NCBI RefSeq assembly: GCF_026625645.1
Contig: NZ_CP113056.1
Location: 4,005,001-4,069,000, forward strand
Origin: Ancylobacter sp. SL191
GTDB lineage: Bacteria > Pseudomonadota > Alphaproteobacteria > Rhizobiales > Xanthobacteraceae
Length of the DNA stretch: 64,000 nucleotides
Direction of reading: 5' to 3'
Translations under genes and position numbers: made by a program
The notes under the pieces: model-generated
Database searches by the model: none
What the model saw: the letters and a program-made list of their open reading frames with translations, nothing else
What the model was told of the DNA's origin: nothing
Shown: positions 60,395-64,000 of the stretch, piece after piece
Layout: each line of letters begins with the position of its first letter
Position numbering within the stretch: the first letter of the stretch is position 1

Positions 60395-60521
60395 GAAAAC
60401 CCCTCTCTTATTCGGATCAGAAACAATACAGATACGGAATCACTAATAGTCAATACTATATCACCTATAATAATCAAAAATAATATTATAATTGATCGAA
60501 ATTGATAGGCATCGAAGCCAA
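60395..60521. promoter_or_regulatory. AT-rich divergent promoter region of ccoNOQP
   Basis: These 127 bases are strongly AT-rich against the local background, and carry ATAGT-CAAT-ACTAT at 60446-60459. They separate ccoN from the divergent small membrane genes and must hold both promoters. No good FNR/FixK box (TTGAT-N4-ATCAA) is present, so RegA or another regulator may dominate. Confidence 0.55.
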
Positions 60522-62015
60522 ATGACGGCAGCAACACTTTCACTTGCTTCTTCACCCGGAATAGAGAGGGCGCGGGCCAGCGCAACGGCGATCCCCGGCT
60601 ATAATGAGGCGATCATCCGTCGCTTCACGCTGGTGACGGTGGGATGGGCGCTGTTCGGCTTTGCCGCCGGTGTCGTGGTGGCGGCGCAACTCGCCTTCCC
60701 GCAGCTCAATCTCGGTGAGTACTTCACCTTCGGCCGGCTGCGCCCGGTCCATACCTCCGGCGTCATTCTCGCCTTTGGCGGCAATGCGCTGATGGCGACC
60801 TCGCTCTATGTCGTCCAGCGTACCTGCCAGGTTGGCCTGTGGGGCGGTCCGCGCCTCGCCAACTTCCTGTTCTGGGGCTACCAGACATTCCTCGTCATCG
60901 CCGCTTCCGGCTATGTGCTCGGCATCACCCAGAGCCGGGAATATGCCGAGCCGGAATGGTACGCCGACATCTGGCTCGCCATCGTCTGGGTGACCTATCT
61001 CGCCATATTCGTCGGCACGCTGGTGCGTCGGCGCGAGCCGCACATTTATGTGGCGAACTGGTTCTTCCTCGCCTTCATCATCACCGTAGCCGTGCTGCAC
61101 ATCGTCAATAATCTGGCGATGCCGGTCTCCCTCGTCGGCACCAAGAGTTACTCGGCCTTCTCCGGCGTGCAGGATGCGATGGTGCAGTGGTGGTACGGCC
61201 ACAACATGGTCGGCTTCTTCCTCACCGCCGGCTTCATCGGCATCATGTACTACTTCGTGCCGAAGCAGGCGGAACGGCCGATCTATTCCTACCGGCTGTC
61301 CATCGTGCATTTCTGGGCGCTGATCTTCCTCTATATCTGGGCTGGCCCGCACCACCTGCACTATACCTCGCTGCCCGACTGGACGCAGACGCTCGGCATG
61401 GCCTTCTCGATCATGCTGTGGATGCCGAGCTGGGGCGGCATGATCAACGGCATCATGACGCTCTCGGGCGCGTGGGGGAAACTGCGCGCCGATCCCATCC
61501 TGCGCTTCCTCGTGGTCGCCGTCGCGTTCTACGGCATGGCGACCTTCGAGGGTCCGCTCATGGCGCTGAAGTCGGTCAATTCGCTCAGCCACTACACGGA
61601 CTGGACGGTCGGCCATGTGCATTCCGGCGCGCTCGGCTGGGTCGCCTTCATCTGCTTCGGCGCGCTCTATTACATGGTGCCCCGGCTGTGGCGGCGCCCG
61701 CTCTGGTCGGTGAAGCTGGTCGAGTGGCACTTCTGGATCGCCTCGGTGGCGATCGTTCTCTACATCACCGCCATGTGGGTCGCCGGCATCGCCCAGGGCC
61801 TGATGTGGCGCGCCTATGACGCCTTCGGCTTCCTGCAATATTCCTTCGCCGACAGCGTCGCCATGCTGCACCCCTATTACGTGATCCGCCTCGTCGGCGG
61901 GGTGCTCTACCTCACCGGCGGCGTGCTCATGGCGATCAATGTCGTCATGACCATCCGCCAGCCGGCCACCGCCCGACTGCCGGCTGCTGCGCCGCAGCCG
62001 GCATCGGCGGCGTGA
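60522..62015 (+). CDS. ccoN: cbb3-type cytochrome c oxidase subunit I
   Basis: The catalytic subunit of the high-affinity oxidase, about 497 residues with 12 or so membrane segments. Heme and copper ligands lie in [48 protein letters not shown] and [12 protein letters not shown]. It reduces oxygen at low tension and pumps protons. The ATG at 60522 (MTAATLSLA) is chosen; a TTG 30 bp upstream is less likely. It leads ccoNOQP, with ccoO starting 12 bp later. Confidence 0.96.
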   Translation: MTAATLSLASSPGIERARASATAIPGYNEAIIRRFTLVTVGWALFGFAAGVVVAAQLAFPQLNLGEYFTFGRLRPVHTSGVILAFGGNALMATSLYVVQRTCQVGLWGGPRLANFLFWGYQTFLVIAASGYVLGITQSREYAEPEWYADIWLAIVWVTYLAIFVGTLVRRREPHIYVANWFFLAFIITVAVLHIVNNLAMPVSLVGTKSYSAFSGVQDAMVQWWYGHNMVGFFLTAGFIGIMYYFVPKQAERPIYSYRLSIVHFWALIFLYIWAGPHHLHYTSLPDWTQTLGMAFSIMLWMPSWGGMINGIMTLSGAWGKLRADPILRFLVVAVAFYGMATFEGPLMALKSVNSLSHYTDWTVGHVHSGALGWVAFICFGALYYMVPRLWRRPLWSVKLVEWHFWIASVAIVLYITAMWVAGIAQGLMWRAYDAFGFLQYSFADSVAMLHPYYVIRLVGGVLYLTGGVLMAINVVMTIRQPATARLPAAAPQPASAA

Positions 62016-62026
62016 GGCACCCGGTC

Positions 62027-62779
62027 ATGGCAACGCACGCCGAAGACCCCAAGGGTCACGCCATCATCGAGCGGTCGACCACGCTGCTCTTCGTCCTGAC
62101 GCTGCTGGTCATCCTGATCGGCGGGCTGGTGGAAATCGTGCCGCTGTTCAAGCTGGAGACGACGGTGCAGCCGGTGCCGGGCATGCGGCCCTATTCGCCG
62201 CTCGAGCAGATCGGCCGCAACGTCTATACGCGCGAGGGCTGCTACACCTGCCACAGCCAGCAGATCCGCCCGTTCCGCGACGAGGTGGAGCGCTACGGTC
62301 CTTACTCGGTCGCGGCCGAGAGCATGTACGACCACCCCTTTCTCTGGGGCTCCAAGCGCACCGGGCCGGACCTCGCCCGCGTCGGCTCGAAATACTCCAA
62401 CGCCTGGCATCTCGCCCACATGATGGACCCGCGCAGCGTCGTGCCGGTGTCGATCATGCCGGCCTATCCGTTCCTCGCCAGCCGTGAGATCGACGTGGAG
62501 GGCTTCGCCGCCCATATGCGCGCGCTGCGCAAGGTGGGGGTGCCCTATACGGACGAGATGATCGCCCGTTCTGCCGCCGACATCCGGGCCCAGGCCTCGG
62601 GCGACGACAGCGATGGCGGGCTGCTCGCCCGCTATCCCAAGGCGCGGCTCGGCGATTTTGACGGGCATCCCGACCGCATCACCGAGATGGACGCGCTCAT
62701 CGCCTATCTGCAGGTGCTCGGCACGCTGGCCGAGCTGCCGTTGGTTGCGCCCGCCGCACAGGGGAGCACGCAGCCATGA
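62027..62779 (+). CDS. ccoO: cbb3-type cytochrome c oxidase subunit II (monoheme)
   Basis: A 250-residue membrane-anchored cytochrome. One N-terminal membrane segment (about 19-40) and heme motif GCYTCHSQ (Cys72, Cys75, His76) with QQIRPFRDEVERYGPYSV, then SKRTGPDLARVGSKYSNAWH and the distal Met region VVPVSIMPAYPFL. It transfers electrons from CcoP to CcoN. ATG at 62027 is preferred to an upstream GTG. Its stop overlaps the ccoQ start by 4 nt. Confidence 0.96.
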   Translation: MATHAEDPKGHAIIERSTTLLFVLTLLVILIGGLVEIVPLFKLETTVQPVPGMRPYSPLEQIGRNVYTREGCYTCHSQQIRPFRDEVERYGPYSVAAESMYDHPFLWGSKRTGPDLARVGSKYSNAWHLAHMMDPRSVVPVSIMPAYPFLASREIDVEGFAAHMRALRKVGVPYTDEMIARSAADIRAQASGDDSDGGLLARYPKARLGDFDGHPDRITEMDALIAYLQVLGTLAELPLVAPAAQGSTQP

Positions 62780-62943
62780 GCGAGGCCCTGCTCGTCTTCG
62801 CGCTGAAATCCTGGCTGGTTATCGCCGTCGCGCTGTTCGCCGCCATCCTCTGGAGCGTGTTCCGCCCCGGCGCCCGCGCCGAGATGGACCGCCGCTCCCG
62901 CATCCCGTTTGCCAGCGGGGAGGACACCGATGGCCACGCCTGA
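62776..62943 (+). CDS. ccoQ: cbb3-type oxidase small subunit CcoQ
   Basis: A 55-residue single-span protein beginning MSEALLVFALKSWLVIAVAL, with RPGARAEMDRRSRIPF in its cytoplasmic tail. CcoQ stabilises the complex and may regulate its activity. The gene overlaps ccoO by 4 nt and ccoP by 14 nt, so translation is coupled. It is a typical length for the family. Confidence 0.9.
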   Translation: MSEALLVFALKSWLVIAVALFAAILWSVFRPGARAEMDRRSRIPFASGEDTDGHA

Positions 62944-63799
62944 ACGCGACCCGCTCACCGGCTACCGCACCACCGGCCATGAATGGGACGGCATCAAGGA
63001 GCTGACGACGCCGGTGCCGCAATGGTGGCTCACCGTCTTCATCGGCTCGTGCTTCGTCGCGGTGGCGTATATGTGGCTCTTTCCCTCGGTGGCGACACCG
63101 GTGGGCGTGTTCAAGGGCCAGCTCGGCTGGACCAGCCGCGGCCAGCTTGCCGAGGAAGTCGCCGCGGGGCGGGCGGCGCAGGCCGACTGGCGCCACCTGC
63201 TCAACGAGGCGCCGCTCGACCGGATCGAGGCCAACCCGGAACTGCGCCGTTTCGCCATCGCCGGCGGGCGGGCCGCCTTCAACGAGAACTGCGCGCCCTG
63301 CCATGGCGTCGGCGCGGGCGGCCAGATCGGCCAGTTCCCGGCTCTGATCGACGATGACTGGCTGTGGGGCGGCACTATCGCCGACATCCACCAGACGGTG
63401 AGCTACGGCATCCGCTCCGGTCATGACGAGACACGCCAGAGCATGATGCCGGCCTTTGGCGAGATGCTCTCCACCACCGACATCGACGCCATCGCCGACT
63501 ATGTGCTGACCCTCGCCGATCCCGACCAGGCGGCGAGGCGCGGCACGATGCCCGGCGCCGCGCTGTTCCAGCAGAACTGCGCCGCCTGCCATGGCGGCAA
63601 TGGCGAGGGCAACCGCGAATTCGGCGCGCCGACGCTTAACGACGCCATCTGGCTCTATGGCGGCACGAAGGCCGCCATCCGGCATCAGATCGCCACTCCG
63701 CGCATGGGCATGATGCCCGCCTTCGCCACCAAGCTCGACCCGGAGACCATCCGGATGCTCGCCGTCTATGTCCATACGCTGGGCGGGGGCGAGCGCTGA
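62930..63799 (+). CDS. ccoP: cbb3-type cytochrome c oxidase subunit III (diheme)
   Basis: The 289-residue subunit has an N-terminal membrane span (about 32-52) and two heme sites: ENCAPCHGVGAGG (Cys121, Cys124) and QNCAACHGGNGEG (Cys217, Cys220), with Met ligands in SMMPAFGEML and GMMPAFATKL. It receives electrons from soluble cytochromes c, possibly the c550-like cytochrome or XoxG encoded in this window. It begins inside ccoQ and its stop overlaps the ccoG start as TGATG-type coupling. Confidence 0.96.
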   Translation: MATPERDPLTGYRTTGHEWDGIKELTTPVPQWWLTVFIGSCFVAVAYMWLFPSVATPVGVFKGQLGWTSRGQLAEEVAAGRAAQADWRHLLNEAPLDRIEANPELRRFAIAGGRAAFNENCAPCHGVGAGGQIGQFPALIDDDWLWGGTIADIHQTVSYGIRSGHDETRQSMMPAFGEMLSTTDIDAIADYVLTLADPDQAARRGTMPGAALFQQNCAACHGGNGEGNREFGAPTLNDAIWLYGGTKAAIRHQIATPRMGMMPAFATKLDPETIRMLAVYVHTLGGGER

Positions 63800-64000
63800 T
63801 GCCGGCAACCGCCCTCCCCAGCCTTGCTCCCGCCCGCGCCGCTATTCGGCCGGACATTCCCCACGCGGTGCGCGGGCACTTCCGGCGTATCAAGACAGGC
63901 CTCACCTTGGGGATGCTCGGCTTCTTCTTCCTGCTGCCGTGGCTGCGCTGGGATCGCGGCGAGGGGCTGCCGGGGCAGGCGGTGCTGTTCGATCTTCCGG
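63799..64000 (+). CDS. ccoG: cbb3 oxidase assembly ferredoxin-like protein CcoG (N-terminal part)
   Basis: The first 67 codons before the right edge. The text RRIKTGLTLGMLGFFFLLPW, LRWDRGEGLPGQAVLFDLP is the usual CcoG/FixG start with its first membrane segment. CcoG is a polyferredoxin-like membrane protein needed for copper handling and cbb3 assembly. The ferredoxin cysteines lie beyond the window. Coupled to ccoP by overlap. Confidence 0.9.
   Translation, partial: MPATALPSLAPARAAIRPDIPHAVRGHFRRIKTGLTLGMLGFFFLLPWLRWDRGEGLPGQAVLFDLP

Noticed and set aside
60492..60507. FNR/FixK-like box TTGATCGAAATTGAT upstream of ccoN
   Set aside because: The second half should read ATCAA in the inverted sense; here it is a direct TTGAT-ATTGAT, not a dyad.
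60492..60521. TTG start for ccoN
   Set aside because: An ATG 30 bp downstream gives the usual CcoN start; the TTG adds a charged leader in promoter-like DNA.

Overview
The window is high-GC DNA with tightly packed operons. Its gene content points to an alphaproteobacterium of the Hyphomicrobiales (Rhizobiales), probably a facultative methylotroph of the Xanthobacteraceae type. The evidence is a lanthanide-type methanol dehydrogenase (XoxF) with XoxG and XoxJ, a complete pqqABCDE cluster, formaldehyde-activating enzyme, a RegB/RegA redox pair, cbb3 oxidase and Hyphomicrobiales-style palindromic repeats. Genus and species cannot be fixed from the sequence alone. No tRNA, rRNA, CRISPR array, transposase or phage gene was seen.

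Layout. (1) 1-112: start of a probable FecI-like sigma factor that runs off the left edge. (2) 439-9343, minus strand: an eight-gene operon with two ABC ATPases, a solute-binding protein, two permeases, an acetamidase/formamidase-like hydrolase, and a GMC dehydrogenase with its small subunit. (3) 9525-12921, minus: coenzyme F420 genes cofC, cofD and cofE behind a convincing F420-dependent glucose-6-phosphate dehydrogenase (fgd). (4) 13130-21226: envelope and hydrolase genes (AI-2E-type permease, two alpha/beta hydrolases, glycine-zipper lipoprotein, WVPGHW-repeat protein), a SoxYZ-like carrier linked to quinoprotein dehydrogenases, and a Tat-exported amidohydrolase. (5) 21312-28618, minus: pqqABCDE with two exported companions, a two-component system and a small conserved-looking protein. 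(6) 29089-29595: fae, followed by a four-unit 47-bp tandem repeat made of terminator-like hairpins. (7) 29977-38408: a NitT/TauT-like ABC importer with a small exported protein (minus), divergent from a PQQ-dehydrogenase-associated ABC/beta-propeller/cupredoxin cluster that resembles lanthanide-uptake (lut) loci. (8) 38412-47135, minus: a surface acyltransferase, then the xox operon, a metallo-hydrolase and a cytochrome c. (9) 47319-54022: a regulator, Tat carbonic anhydrase, an ArsR-SRPBCC pair and a periplasmic PaoABC-type aldehyde oxidoreductase. (10) 54271-57579: a large autotransporter whose passenger carries the hallmarks of a pepsin-type aspartic protease. (11) 57675-64000: RegA/RegB, two small membrane proteins and ccoNOQP with the start of ccoG.

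How it fits together. Methanol would be oxidised in the periplasm by XoxF with PQQ and a lanthanide. Electrons would pass to XoxG and other c-type cytochromes and on to oxidases such as cbb3, which RegBA commonly regulates. Formaldehyde would be captured by Fae. The lut-like transporter, the SoxYZ-like carrier, the CxxxCW protein and the metallo-hydrolase are the accessory families expected around such quinoproteins. PaoABC could clear aldehydes in the periplasm.

Most noteworthy: the pepsin-like autotransporter; the F420/Fgd operon and its apparent operator, shared with the neighbouring GMC/ABC operon; a shared GGGAA-N(3-4)-TTCCC dyad at the xoxF promoter and the divergent lut-like promoter; the tandem terminator-like array after fae; and a cupredoxin-like protein lacking the usual histidine ligand.
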